DNA of 64,000 nucleotides from Tetradesmus obliquus (Eukaryota > Chlorophyta > Chlorophyceae > Sphaeropleales > Scenedesmaceae): positions 5,242,501-5,306,500 of the forward strand of contig CP126192.1 of assembly GCA_030272155.1 (NCBI GenBank), in the 5' to 3' direction. How positions within the stretch are numbered: position 1 is the stretch's first letter; each line of letters starts with the position of its first letter. Shown piece after piece: positions 22,901-34,708 of this stretch. Position numbers and translations under genes: made by a program. Under the pieces are notes generated by a model. The model had not been told where the DNA came from. It saw nothing but the letters and a program-made list of their open reading frames with translations, and made no database searches.

Positions 22901-25758
22901 GATGCCGCGCTTGGCCTGCTTGGCGGCGCGCTCCATCTCGCGCAGACGCATCGCGCCGTTGGTCATCATGTTCAGGCTCCACTCCACAGCCTTGCCCAGG
23001 CCAGCCTGGCAGCAGCAGCAGCAGCAGCAGTAGAAGTACAGCTATACATGTCAACAAGTACTTTGCACGACAGCTGCGCGATAAAATGCGCTCTCGGTCA
23101 TCGCTTTCAGGCTCCACTCCACCGCCTTGCCCAGGCCAGCCTAGCAGCAGCAGCAGCAGGCGCGACAAGCACACACGTAATCTCAAGTGCTGCAGAGAAG
23201 CTGTAGGCATGCGATGCAAGGCAACATCCAGCTCGTTGCTTACACAACCATCACGCTGCTCGATCAGCAATGAGCCAGGCCACTCACCGACATGATGGCC
23301 TCTGCCAGGTTTGCGGGCTTGTCTGCCTCGGGGTAGAACACGCTGCCAAAGAGGTTGTTGTACTTGTCCACGCCCTCCAGCACCACGCGCACCTCGCGGT
23401 TGAGCACGCGGCTCTCGCTGAACCACTTGGCCTCACGGGCCAGCGGCTCAGGGCCGCCAGGCGCCACCTGCGCACTGGCCACGCCTGCAGGAAAGCAGCC
23501 ACAAGCCGAGAAAAAAGGTAAGCATCAGGCACACAGCAGTACGCTGTAATAACATGGAATGCGTGCAGCGCACAGCAGCAGCATACATTGCGTGTGCTGG
23601 TGCTAGCGTGGCACCTGACAGCCCTTGCAGCTGCTGGTACAGCCACTGTTGCATGTGTCAACAGTCCGACGCCCACCTGCTGCTGCGATGCTGGCAGCGG
23701 TCACGACGCCAGCAGCAGGAGCTGCCGCGCTGTTGCCGTTCTCCGCTGCAGGCGCTGCTGCTGCTGCGCCGTTTGACTCTGCCGCCGGCTCTGCTGCTGC
23801 TGCTGCTGGTGCCGCTGCTGCTGCGGGTGCGGCTGCGGGGCGCTTGCCCATGGAGGGGCACTGCACGCCAGCCACTGCCACAGTCACTGGCATGCGGTCA
23901 GGCAGCAGGGAGAGGCGCAGCGTGCTGCCATTGAGCACAGCCTCCACAATGCCTGCCACTGGCTTGCCCTTGCCCACGCTGTTGAAGAATGACATGGCGT
24001 TGAAGTCATCCGAGGTGGGGATAGGCGCCAGCGTGGCAGCAATGGCGGCAGAGTCCTGCAAGCATCAGCAGCAGTGTCGAAAGATCGGCAGGCCAGCTTA
24101 AGCCACAGCAACATGTGCGTACATGGCGCAAGATGGTGCTTGGAGTAGGGTGGCAGCAATACACCAAACTCAGGTAGCACATCAGCAGCCTGCAGCACAT
24201 GCTGCTACTACCCGCCCCACAGCAACACCTCTGCTGCAAGTCCTTAGGTCTGTGCATTGGGCTGTCATGGCGCATCAGCCTGCCGCTACTGCTGCCAGTC
24301 AATAGAAGGGTGCCTGCCACAGCTGTCCCAGCCGGCCACATGCCTGCAGCCCCTCCAGACACGCCTGCTACAGCTGTCCCTGCCTGCAAAGCACAATTCC
24401 TGCACATGCGCCGCACCTTGTTCCAGAGGCCCAGGCCTGCGCCCTGTGCTGCCTCCTGCGCCTTGACCAGCTCCTCGTAGTAGGGGCTCTGCTTCTGCTG
24501 CGCGCCAGTGGTCTCACGCACCTGCGGCAGTAAGCACATAGGGCAACATATGGCGCCCACCACATCATCAGACACAAAGAGCACTTCAGCTATGAATCCT
24601 CCGCAACAGTTACTCCATGGCTACAGTTGCTTCATGGCTGCAAGTGCCATCATGCCTGGACATCCAGGACGTGCAGGACGGTGTTGTTAAACTGTTATGT
24701 GGGCAAGCTTACTGTGCAGCTGCCCAAAGTCTAGTTAAGCACCGTGCAACAACCAGGGAGTACGCCTCATGTTGCAACAAATGCTGTGGTGGCTATATTG
24801 TGCAGCTGCTGCGTCCAGCGCGCATCTTGCGCACCTTTGCCCAGCCATTCTGCACAATGCTCAGGGCCACATTCTCCTGCTGCTGGCCGTTCTGCAGAAA
24901 CAGGGAGCCAAACTCCTTGTTGCCTGCAACCTCCACTGTGTAGTCAACCCTGAACACACACGCCTGCAGCAGACAGCAGACAATGTAATGGATCAATGTA
25001 TAAGCCAATGTTATCGCGGACTTGACCATACACTGGCCAAACAAGCCAGGTGCATGCAAACAGCAGTACCACAGCTGCAGCAGCTTCTGCCCTCACCTGG
25101 CCAACCAGTTTCTTGCGCAGGAACTCCCTGGACTCCCATGCAAAAGCCTCGTCCCTGGTAGTGCCATCACGCTTGCCCTGCGAACAACAGCATGCCAGCG
25201 GTTTGGTTCGGTGTGCCCTCTCGTGAGCCAGCTGCTGTTCCGCGTGTCCCAACCGACTGTGATCAAGACTCGCCACTCACCAGGCGGGGTGCCACCAACG
25301 AGGACAGCGTCAAACGCTTCTCAGGGGGCACGGCAGGGCCCTGAGTGGCTGCCACGACCACGACTGTGTCGCCGCTAACCACCTCCTTCACCTTGCCTCT
25401 CAGCCAGCCCGTCGCCTGCAAAATGACATTGTACCAATGGTAGATATATCTTAATGTTCCGTTCCACCGGATCTGCCGCGATCGATGCAGCCGAAGGTAC
25501 GCACCATCTTCGTTGCTCCTGTTGCTCCCCTAGTCCTGTGCTTCCCTTCCCTGTGTGTTGTTTAAACAATGAAGTACAGTAATGCCGACCTAAGAAGTGT
25601 GTCTGTCGTTGGGAAGCATGCGCTGAAGGCACCAGGCAGCTGGGGCCAAGTCTGACTGTGACAGTGTTCAGTGGAAACAGAAAGATGAAGATAATGCAAG
25701 TGTCGTTCACTGTTCCGACATAAAAAAGTAGAGGTTGCTTCATTTTCTCATCTACCAT
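16920..25758 (-). CDS. Tudor staphylococcal nuclease (Tudor-SN / SND1)
   Basis: Eighteen exons close in phase to 1005 residues, near the plant length (about 990). Main exons: 25281-25415, 25097-25177, 24835-24963, 24417-24521, 23677-24055, 23288-23484, 22755-23005, 22127-22304, 21641-21820, 21210-21360, 20356-20531, 19787-19990, 19232-19378, 18786-18916, 18340-18508, 17745-17987, 16920-17078. Exon 1 is only the ATG (25756-25758), giving MATGWLRGKVKEVV. SN-like repeats are seen as WESREFLRKKLVG, NGWAKV, VVEVVSGDTLVVKD, LEAREFLRKKFIGKDV, YLPFLQRGGKL and LGLAKTQQFFDA. The Tudor domain at ~799-873 has SLDNNWYRGFVE and YEVYFIDFGNREKLPS, and a final SN half follows it. An Ala/Pro-rich insert interrupts the chain near residue 245. 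The protein binds RNA in stress and silencing complexes in plants and animals. Introns carry many exon-edge duplicates, listed separately. Confidence 0.93.
17149..17193 (-). repeat. Acceptor-side duplicate of Tudor-SN last exon, copy A
   Basis: About 45 bp resembling the start of the last exon, preceded by a CCTCAG acceptor and reading VLDSSAKAVISKLMD. It lies upstream (in transcript order) of the true exon at 16920-17078. Confidence 0.88.
17277..17319 (-). repeat. Acceptor-side duplicate of Tudor-SN last exon, copy B
   Basis: A second, more diverged copy of the same exon edge, again preceded by a CCTCAG acceptor and reading VHEPSAKAVNSKLM. With copy A and the true exon this edge is present three times at about 115-130 bp spacing. 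Confidence 0.85.
18080..18136 (-). repeat. Acceptor-side duplicate of Tudor-SN exon 17
   Basis: About 57 bp reading MPTLAKEFGNEAAGYLEQLL against the true IPTLAEEFGNEAAGYLAQLL, and preceded by an ACCCAG acceptor. It lies in the intron just upstream of the true exon. Confidence 0.9.
20060..20140 (-). repeat. Acceptor-side duplicate of Tudor-SN exon 13
   Basis: About 75 bp reading VEIKVETADKGGTFLGTI and VLPGP, against VEIEIETADKGGTFLGTI in the true exon. The acceptor is degraded (CTTCGAG). A CAG/CTG tract separates copy and exon. Confidence 0.88.
20597..20652 (-). repeat. Acceptor-side duplicate of Tudor-SN exon 12, copy A
   Basis: About 50 bp almost identical to the start of exon 12 (GHRLKIHVAKEGVTIA), with its own CCTGCAG acceptor. 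Confidence 0.9.
20728..20775 (-). repeat. Acceptor-side duplicate of Tudor-SN exon 12, copy B
   Basis: A third, older-looking copy reading GHRLHIHVANEGV after a CCTGCAG acceptor. Spacing to copy A is about 120 bp. Confidence 0.85.
22371..22451 (-). repeat. Acceptor-side duplicate of Tudor-SN exon 9
   Basis: About 75 bp resembling the exon 9 start (DRAPEPHGLEAREFL; here DRAPEPHGLAAHEFL) with an AATGCAG acceptor. Small indels put it out of phase, so it could not replace the true exon. Confidence 0.85.
22607..22675 (-). repeat. Donor-side duplicate of Tudor-SN exon 8
   Basis: Reads SGDVLVVEDVNGGGVERSVSLS against SGDTLVVKDINGGGVERRVSLS at the true exon end. The GT donor itself has been lost in this copy, which runs into a stop. 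Confidence 0.88.
23107..23145 (-). repeat. Acceptor-side duplicate of Tudor-SN exon 8
   Basis: About 36 bp reading AGLGKAVEWSL after a (CTG)n-CTAG acceptor, matching the start of the true exon at 23005, which also follows a (CTG)n-CCAG acceptor. Confidence 0.88.
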
Positions 25759-26766
25759 GGTGTGTGTGGCCTCACCAGAATATCAGGGATTTGGCATGAA
25801 CTGTGAATTCAGTTGGAGCTCTGACTGTGATGTATAAGGATTCCGCACTTTCACTTACTTTGTGCCCAGCTTTCAACAACCAAAATAAGCAGAAATGCGT
25901 GCCTGGGAGCATGCGAAGCTGTGCACAAACTTAAATGATACCTGTCTCCATGATGCAGCCGTGTCATGATCAATGATCACTTGGCAGCTGCCAGCAAGCC
26001 CAAATTGGCAGCCTGAAACAGCAGGTTTTACAGTACTTTTCAATGATTACCTCTGTACAATGCTGTGGCTGGTGACAAAATTGTACCAAACACCACTACT
26101 AGAAAGGACAAGGGCGGCACTGGAGGCTTGCGAATGGCTTATGCCACATAAGTTAATGCGACATGCGGGACCACTTGACATTTTGGCAAGCAACTTTCAG
26201 CACAAGCGTGCCATTCATTCGCTACCATACAGATCATGTCAGCAGCATGTTGCAGATGCTTTGCTATGAAAAGATGCAGAATGACGCATTTAGGGGCACC
26301 TTGTAATCAAGCAGTGCCATGCCAGCCATTGCTGTTTCTGTTGGTACTCCTGCCCTTCATGGTGCAAAAGTTCATGACTATATGCAGCTGCTCACCGAGG
26401 TGGACTGTATGTGCATGTACTACACAAACAGCACACAAAGACACGAAGATTACCAGTAATGTGTAGCGTTGCTCGTCATTGCGGAAACTTGCAGCACACC
26501 ACAAAGCCAACAACAGCACAGGAATTGCCAGTAAAACACCTTTCTGAATGCTGCGGCTGTGTGTGCAGCACAGTGGCATGAGCCTCGCATGCAGAAGCTC
26601 AGCAAAGGCATGCAACGCTGCAACAGTGGCAAATTCCCCCAGGCGGCAGCCAGGTGTACACAGCTTTGCAAATTGTCATTGGCTGCAGCTGACTCAGCAC
26701 TGCCTAATTACCCCTCTAGTTCTTGCACCCATGCCAAAAGCAGTCCGCACCACGCTGTGGCCTGCT
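25759..26766. other. Intergenic, Tudor-SN 5' region
   Basis: Holds the 5' UTR and promoter of Tudor-SN (minus) and the 3' UTR of the next minus-strand gene. Pyrimidine/AT content is higher than in neighbouring coding DNA. No gene or element was recognised. Confidence 0.45.
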
Positions 26767-28032
26767 TCATATGCGGCACACAAGGTTGAGCTCCTTTGCG
26801 TTCACATGCAGGCCCAGTGCGCTTGCCATATTCTGACCATTGGCCAGGTCATGGCTGAAGCTGAACTTGGCATCGCCATCCACCTGCAACAGTTGTTGCA
26901 GCGGCACATGATGGTCAGCGCTGTCCCCAGCACCAATCCTAAGGCTGGTTCCGTGCCATGCAATTGCCAATTCTGGAAAGCATCATAGTGTACTGGCAGC
27001 AGTGCTGCAACCCAGGCTGGCTGGTGAACGGATATTAACTGATATGCACTGCGCGCAACACCCTAGCTGAATCCACATTTCAACAGTTGCACAACCGCAA
27101 ATGCAGCAGGCCCGGACAATGGCTTGCGGACAATGCCAATGGTGCTGTAGGGTACTTCCCCCTTGCGCCGCATGTCGCCCAGACAACGTGCACATGCAGT
27201 GACAGTCCCAGCAAGCTCACCTCCACTCCCCAGCGCCTCGTGACAAACACTTTTCGTCTGAAGGCAAGGCTGCCGTTGCTGGTGAGGGTGGCCCCATCAT
27301 CGTTGCTGGAGGGTGTGTCGTCAACAGACAGCCCCAGCTGCAGCCGCGGCCTGCGCCAGCTGTCCCGCCAGCCATCCACTCCGCCGACTGGCCACTCTGC
27401 TGCTAGCACTGGCTTGGTGATGCCGCCAAAGACAGGGAAGGGGAGCACTTTCCTGCAAGCAGCAAGAGCCGCAGAGAGTGGTGTGGCAGAGGCCGCTTGC
27501 TACGAGGTGAGAGGAGCAGCCAGACATGCAGCTGCAGACTATGTCAAGGCGAAAGCGCGACAGCGGCCCTGGCCATTGCAGCATGTAGCGCTGCACATGA
27601 CGTTCAGAAGACACCCACTGCCAGGAAGTCACAGCGCACCTGTACTCAACTGCAGATCTGGTGGCGTTGTACGTTATCTTGCCATTTAAGATGACGTCCT
27701 GCGAGTGTGTCGGCATGTACATCATGGTGTACAGGGTGACAGACCCATTGCCATGCTGTTCAGGTGCCCGAATGATTACTATGTTGCTGCCTACATCCAT
27801 GCAGAGCTGTAAGCATGCAACCTGCATCTGGTGGTGCTTCTACTGCTGCTTGTAATGATGCAGCACTCACCCGGCAGCCTAGTGAGTAGCTCCACTTGTG
27901 GCTTCTGGGATTGAGGCTGCCAGTTGCTGTGATTTCTAGTGGAAAGACCTCAAACGCTTTAATGAGCTTCAGCTGATCAGGGAACGTGCCTGCATACTCT
28001 AGCTTGAAGTTGCCAGACTCAAAAGATGGCAT
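26767..28032 (-). CDS. Unknown 225-aa beta-rich protein
   Basis: I do not recognise the family. Four exons (27871-28032, 27640-27806, 27221-27452, 26767-26883) join in phase to 225 residues. The sequence is made of alternating polar and hydrophobic strands: GNFKLEYAGTF, PLEITATGSL, WSYSLGCR, SVTLYTMMYM, VILNGKITYNA, LQLGLSVDD, LTSNGSLAFRRKVFV, DAKFSFSHDL, MASALGLHVNAKELNL. It has no signal peptide and no single membrane helix. This strand pattern, with a short loop-rich middle (DGWRDSWRRPR), is what a small outer-envelope or outer-membrane beta-barrel would look like, but that is inference from composition alone. The gene is divergent from the polycystin-like gene, with 737 bp between the start codons. 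Confidence 0.6.
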
Positions 28033-28769
28033 GGTTGACTAGGCTGCTGTTGTTCACACCAGTACTTGGAAGCAACTCAGCAGCCAGGTGGAGGTGCAGA
28101 CCTCTGTCAATGAAGCAGCGCAAGGCTGCATGAAGCTGCCGCTACGGGAGCATACATGCGAGTGTTGAACGCGCCCAAATAGCCTTGGGGCAGTGTTTCA
28201 GAGCAACAATCTGAATAAGCACCCTGCTGCCGCTGCTGGTGCTTCTGCTGCTGCTGCTGCTGCTGCCCCACACTGATTGCTCCCAAATGTGACAACGCAG
28301 TCGCAGCCACAAACTAAAACAGGACTACAACGCTTCAATGTCGGCAGGGGCCCCGGCATCTGCCGCTGCATCATCGACGAGGATCGAGGTGTCATGTTAC
28401 TGTCTAGGGCTTGGCGTTTGAAGCGGGGCTGAGCAGCTGCAGCTTTCCGTCGTGACGTAATGCGTTTAAGAGGTCTGAAGTGTATGTTTCAAAACTTTGG
28501 CTACATACAGAGCATACTCGTCACACTCGAAGTCAATTGCCAACTCCGTGTAATTAAGCTCACAGGCCTTGAAGTCTGCAGCATTCAAACCACACGTAAA
28601 ATTCATCTTCGCCTTGCAATTTTCCAGGGCTGTCCTGCTCCCGGTCGTTCTGCATCAAGTTCGGCGGGAGGCCTTTCATCTGCCATCAGTGAAAGTGGCA
28701 GCTCGCAACTGCTGCTGCCTGTTCAGCAGCAGATTCAACTGAAGTTCAGCTTGTCGAGTCTGCAGCAAC
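28033..28769. promoter_or_regulatory. Shared upstream region of two divergent genes
   Basis: Lies between two divergent start codons. It contains a short (CTG)n run near 28246-28267. An open frame from 28460 with an internal acceptor near 28630 might add an upstream exon to the plus-strand gene, but I could not join it in phase with confidence. Confidence 0.35.
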
Positions 28770-31004
28770 ATGAGCAGCAGCCATCCAGATCAGCGGCTCA
28801 GGTCTGATCAGGCTGATGGCAGCATCATTGCAGAGCTGTATGAGAATGGCGACAAGAGCCACAGAAAAGGAGAATACGTGCCAGAACGCTACCCAACCAA
28901 CAGAGAAGTAGCCAGTGCCATCGAGAAGCAAGTAGCGGTGAGCCTGCACGACAGTGCATGCAGCAGCAGGCTGCGCCTGGCAGGTGGTGACTGATGCGCA
29001 CCCTGATGGCTTGTTGAGAGTTGACCACGCCATGGACACAGCAGGGACCTTACTGCCTGAAGGTGATGTACATGCATCACATCTGTGTACACCTGACTCG
29101 TCTTTCTGCTTCCTGCAGACATCTGTGGAGAACTACCGCAACTACCGCCATGTCACATGGTACACGCTGTTCATCGTGCTGTACATGCTGGTGCTGTACT
29201 TCCAGGTGTGGCATGCCGAGCACATGGCATCTCTTAGCAGAGTAAACACCATCATGCAGAATGTTGTCCTGCAAGGCACTGTAGGGACTTATGACACCAA
29301 ACCCCCAGCTGCCGCAGTGGCTGCAACTCACATACGACCAGCAGCCTCAGTTTTTCCTGGCAATGAGTTTGCAGCCAAACCCAAGTCCAGCGCAGCTGGT
29401 TACAGCGCACAGGCTAGCTGCTTATGACCATAACCGCGCACTTTTTCCTTGACTGCTTGCTTTTCTCGCAGGCAAGCTCCTTCAAGTCTGGTGAGGTTGT
29501 GGCCACGCTCAAGGCAGCACTGCTGCCGCAGGGCACCACATCAACCACCATGACCTTCTCCAGGTGGGCATACAAGCAACCGGACATGTGGATGTGCAAC
29601 ACACCTGCCGTTCCAGCGGTACTTCCAGCTATTTGTAATGTGCTTTGCCAGTGCAGCCGCTGCACTGGAGACACAGCAGTGCTGTGTCTGGTTGCTGCAA
29701 CATGCAACACCAGACAACTGCTGCTGGCATCAATCAGCACCAACCTGTATGAGTTGTTGCGTTGTCCTGCGCAGTGAGGACCAAGTGCTGGCATTTCTTG
29801 GGAACCAGATCATCCGGCCAGTCTGGAAGGACCCTGTCTGCGGTGACAGCAGATGCGAAGCGCCCTGGGAGTTCCCAGCCTGGGGTCCCTTTGGCTGCCA
29901 GGCGGACTGCGGGCTCAACCCAAACACCACCAAGGTCATTGTGGCGCTGTCGGCCGACTTCTCAGGCCACCCGAGCATCAGCCCTGCCACGCTGAGGGGC
30001 CAGGTCAGCTGGAACCTGTGCCTCAATGACACGCTGCGCGCACGCAGGGGCATGTCACCACTGTGCTGGTGAGGATACACATATAATCACCCTTGTAAGG
30101 GTGGGGAGCGGGGGAATGCATGACAGGACACAGCTTCTGGAGCAGTTTGTAGAGGGATACCAGTCGCTGAGCAATCGCCTGCAGGATTGCATTGGCCTCA
30201 AGTCAAGGTGCATGCATGCGACATGCTGGCATTTTCATGTGTACTGGTGTGCAACTGCGGCCGTTTGTTGTTGCTGTTGCTGCCTTTGTGCCCTTGCCAG
30301 GTTTGCCGAGGACCAGGTGTTCACGGAGGTCATTGAGACGCAGATCAAGGCGGTGTACCTGGTGGATGGGGACTGGTATGTGAAGCTGGACGGTGACCTG
30401 GCTGGCAGGGTGACTGGCGCTGTGTACGATGCCTCGCAAGGAGACGACACACTGGTGTCCATCCCAGTCAGCGTGAGTGCTGTTCTGTGGTTCCCTGCAC
30501 AGCAGTGCTGTTAAATGGCAGGACCAGCTGCCATTCCTGCTCTGAAACTGCCATATTCTCGTCAGTATGGCTACTGACTATAGTGACTTGAGGCACACAG
30601 CACTGGTGGCCATAGTGCCTACAGGCACACCACCAGATCGTGGTGGTTTGCAGGAGGTGTCATGTTCAGCACTGCCAGTTCTTCATTGCATGCCCGCTGA
30701 AGCATTTCAGCTTTCTGTTGTTGTGCAGCCAACCTGGGAGGCCTGCAAGCTGAAGCGGCGGCGACCAGCAGCAAGCACAGGGCGCCGGCTGCTGTCAGAG
30801 TTCACAGTAGCGAGGAACGCGGCAGGGGAGGCGGGCGATAAGGCTCTGCAGCAGGCAATGGCTGCGGCAGCAAACAAGCATGCACAGCAGGACAGCACAG
30901 AGCAGCCAGGTGAGGAAGAGGCCACAAACGGCAACAGCACCTTATGCTCCTGCTGTGATCACAATCATCAATCAATCATGATTGCCGCTGTGCTTGCACC
31001 ATAG
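28770..31004 (+). CDS. Polycystin-like N-terminal region, possibly a truncated gene
   Basis: Six exons (28770-28937, 29119-29205, 29472-29563, 29775-30068, 30301-30472, 30729-31004) are in phase, giving 362 residues. A charged N terminus (ENGDKSHRKGEYVPERYP) is followed by one transmembrane helix (YTLFIVLYMLVLYF), then FKSGEVVATLKAAL. Next comes the cysteine signature DPVCGDSRCEAPWEFPAWG followed by FGCQADCG, which I know from the extracellular region of algal polycystin-like (PKD) proteins. A strand-rich part (IKAVYLVDGDWYVKLDGDL) follows, then a basic/Ala-rich stretch with a TGRRLLSE motif. Polycystins normally continue into a six-helix channel. I find no channel helices in the remaining 2 kb, so this is either a truncated relative or a model missing distal exons. 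An alternative donor at 30910 could extend it; candidate acceptors near 31014 and 31227 did not give a convincing continuation. Confidence 0.55.
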
Positions 31005-32964
31005 GCAGCAGCAAGTGGCTGATGTCTTTTATGGTCAGCTGTTGGTGGTTAACATCCAATTGTAGACCCCAGTTTGCTGCCAACCAGGCCTAGCAGCTCA
31101 TACACATGTTGCTATAACCGCCACCTGCACCACCTGTGGGTGGGCAAGTGCTACAATCAGTGGCATCTCTCTGCGCGCCCACTCAAGTTCCACGCTTATG
31201 TGTGCTGCTACTGCGTGCTGTTGTGCAGTTCACCTCGAGCTCTGAAGTGCGTGTGGAGGGCATCTTGATGCTTGTGCCTTGCCTGGCCGGACCCGGAGAA
31301 AAGGCCTTGTACATATCCTGTGTTGGGGGAGCAGCAGCTGCCTGCCCTCGTGCACCACCGCAAGCGAGATTGTCTCTATGGTCATGCCACGCTCGCCAGC
31401 TGCCAGGCAGCTTTCACACTGTTATCTGCCGCACAAGTCGGTTTTGGATCTATGGCGGAGCACAGTAATTCTGCTGCCAGTGAGATGTCAGCATTATCGT
31501 CCACATCACGTCATTAATCCAGCCATAGCATGCACATGGTACATGTCTGTTTTCTAGTTCAGGGCATAGCGTCTTGTGCATGCATGGCGTGCATGTCCTT
31601 TCACACCGTCAGCAGATACGTCTCACATCAAGATGTTCCACGCCGCCAGGCTGCCATGCTCATCATATTGACAGCCTGAGGCTGTCAGTAGGACGCTCGC
31701 ATGTACACCACCTGGTCAGTCACGCAATAGTAGTGTGTTGAAGTATCTGCATTGAACTTTCCTTTCAGAATGAACATGCATGATGTGGTTATAGCAGCTC
31801 ATGTTGAAGACTGTTGAGCCGCTGCACGTTGCCACTGGGGATTATGTTTCGTCGCCGCTAGCTTTGCAATGACTGCTGCGTTGCATGCTTGTAACCTGAC
31901 AGCCTAGTTTAAACTGATCTGTGCAGGGTCAACAGTGCATGGCGCGTGTGTGGATGTCGCACAGCCTGGCAGGCTAAGAAGGTTGGCTTTGACTAGTCAA
32001 ACAGAATACTCTGTTGCCAACACTGTTGTCAGCTGGCAGCTGCCGGCAGGGCGCCAGCGCCGGGAGGAGTTCCTTGATAGGCAGTCCATGTAACGTTACA
32101 TCATGTTACATGTTCCATTGGGGCGCGGGGCCGATGGCGTTGATGCTATGGCTTGATGGGTAACATGATGATGATGTTACATGTTAACAGGCAGCTGTGG
32201 TACATGCAACGTTCTGCTTCAAGCGCTAGTGAATACCCCGGCGTTGCCTGTTACTGAGATCACAACAGGATGGGATGCGCAAGCAGTGATTCGTAACGCA
32301 ACACCACAGTAGCAGGGCAGCTGCACTCAGTTGAACCTGTGCATGTTCACACACATGCCGGGTGCGAGGTTGCAAGCCATCCAGCATGGATCCACGCTCC
32401 AAAGCAGCATCGTGCTGCTTCAAATCGATGAAGATCGAGAACAGCTAGCAGACAGCACATCAAACAACCAGACGATCCACAAAGTTAACGGCCCTCTGGG
32501 CACACAGAGTCTGCACATGGACTGCAATACAAAAATGCAAGTGCTGCAAACAGCGGCCATAGGCCCCTGGGTCCGAAAAGAAAGCAGCAGAACTAAATCT
32601 CATTTACTGAGTGCCAACAACTGGCATGTCTGGCTGGTGCAACAGCCATGCGAACAGGTAGCACACCATGCATCCACTGCGGCAAACAAAACATGTCACC
32701 AACCTGGTGGCTGAGTTCGTGCACCCCAGCCATGGGTGGCCTGCAGCTGCAGGCCTGCCACCATGCCACAATGCAGCATGCAGCTGCATCGCTGCAGCAA
32801 ACAATTAGTGCAAACACATCACATCACAACTCTTCAGCCCACACATCCTGCGCAAGCACACAGCATATCCTGCACGCCAAACCCTAGCTGGGCCTACACG
32901 CTCGGCCACGCTCTTGCGCGCCAACAACCCTAAACCAACCTCGTCAGACCTAGGCACACACAGC
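31005..32964. other. Long intergenic region with repeats
   Basis: About 2 kb without a supportable gene. It contains a perfect 7-bp stem hairpin (GACAGCC, loop TGA, GGCTGTC) at 31670-31686, a 14-bp palindrome at 32088-32101, and a dispersed repeat described separately. The right end should hold the EF-G 3' UTR. Confidence 0.5.
32088..32190. repeat. Small inverted-repeat element with dispersed core
   Basis: A GC-rich core (starting TGGGGCGCGGGG, about 32118-32175) is flanked by inverted ACATCATGTTAC / GTAACATGATGAT blocks and a palindrome ATGTAACGTTACAT. The core is ~85-90% similar to 54990-55050. Possibly a short non-autonomous element. No transposase or clear target-site duplication was seen. 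Confidence 0.5.
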
Positions 32965-34365
32965 CTAGGCCTTCTTGCCAGCCGCCGACGTCAGCTGCTC
33001 CTGCTGCTCCTTAGTCACCGGCGCGTGGTGGCTGTACTCCATCGCAAACTCTCCCTTGCCCTGCGTGTTGCTGCGCAGCACCGTGCTGTAGCCAAACATA
33101 CTGTTCAGCGGCACCATCGCCTCAATCACAGCGTCCTCAGCCTCCTGCCGGCTGTCTAAGATCATGCCCTTGCGCCGGTTCAGATCGCCCATGACGTTAC
33201 CTTGGAACTCAACCGGCACTGTTACTTCCACCTTCATGACAGGCTCCAGGATAGTGGGGCGTGCAGATGCGTAGGCTTGCCGGAAGCCGCCGATTGCGGC
33301 AAGGCGAAAGGCCATTTCGTTGGAGTCGACCGCATGCGCTGCGCCGTCGTTGAGCACAACGCGCACGCCCTGCGGCAGTAGGCAAACATGTTGCAGGTTC
33401 CATGGTGTAACGCTCAGTTTGTTGTTGGTGGTTGTGGTTGTGATGGAATCAGCGCTGGCATGGTATGAAGATGGGGATGCTGAGCTCAAAACAATAAAAT
33501 GTGCAATGAACCATGCATATGAAAACTGCAACCGCAGTGATGCAGCAGGGCAATTAGTTCAGCATGGGTCAGCAAGCGGCAGTGACGCAGGCACGCAGTG
33601 CGTAATCAGCCAGTGCAACGACTGCAAATTACAGAGCCCAGGTAAACACACCCGAGCGCTGCCATGCAGCACAATCACAGTAGGACAGTAGGACAGGAGA
33701 ACTGCAAGCTTACAAGTTCGCAAATTTGCAACCAAACAGCCAACACTTACCTCCACTGGTGCTCCAATGAGTGACCCTGCATTGGCAGCCTCCCTGAAGC
33801 CCTTCTCGCAAGCCGGGTAGAACTCAGGGGGGATGACGTTGCCCACAATCTCGTTGGCGTACTCGTAGCGGGTGGTGCTGTCCTCAGGCAGCGGCTCAAT
33901 GAAGCCGCCGACCTTACCAAACTGGCCTGCAGGCACAGCAGCAACAACAGCATGTTCAGCGGCAATCTGTTTGTAATACATGGGGTGGCGCAGGCGTGTT
34001 CCACATGTGGCAGGTGTGACAGGCCAGGCAGCGTTTTGCAGCACATGGCGGCTGTGACATTGTGTGCTGAAAGAGGTGGTGCCTAGTGCTTGTAAGATAG
34101 CACCACAGGTCAGCACCTTCATCTACCAGCACCATGCAGCAATGCACAGTGAAGCTGAACTAGCCAGCTGCACAGCGAGCAAGCAGCCGCCGCCCAAGCC
34201 AAGCTTGACATAATCAACACGTACACGTCAGCCAGCCATGCTGCTCGGGGCCCAGCCGGCTCACCCGAGCCTCCGCTCTGCTTCTTGTGCAGGTACGTGA
34301 ACTCAGCGCGCGCCTGGATGGTCTCCCGGTAGTTCACCTTGGGGCGACCCACCTCGCAGTCAACC

Positions 34366-34432
<67 letters not shown>

Positions 34433-34670
34433 AGATGGTCACCGGTTGACATCGCAGCAACTGACGTGACACAGCGCTGTTCACCGGAAGCTCTGCACAC
34501 AATGCTTGGCTTGCTTCAGGGGATTCTTACTACAAGCTTGCGGGAAGCTACACACAGCGCCACTGGCAGTGCTGCACACAGATTTCTGCGCAACATCACA
34601 GGCTGCACATGCGTGTTGAGAAATCGATCCCACCTTGTATTCGCGGCGCATGCGCTCCACGTAGATGTCC

Positions 34671-34708
<38 letters not shown>

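Noticed and set aside
32118-32175. Possible tRNA or small RNA gene in the GC-rich repeat
   Set aside because: No cloverleaf, A-box or B-box could be fitted. The second copy has differences that would break any stem I tried.
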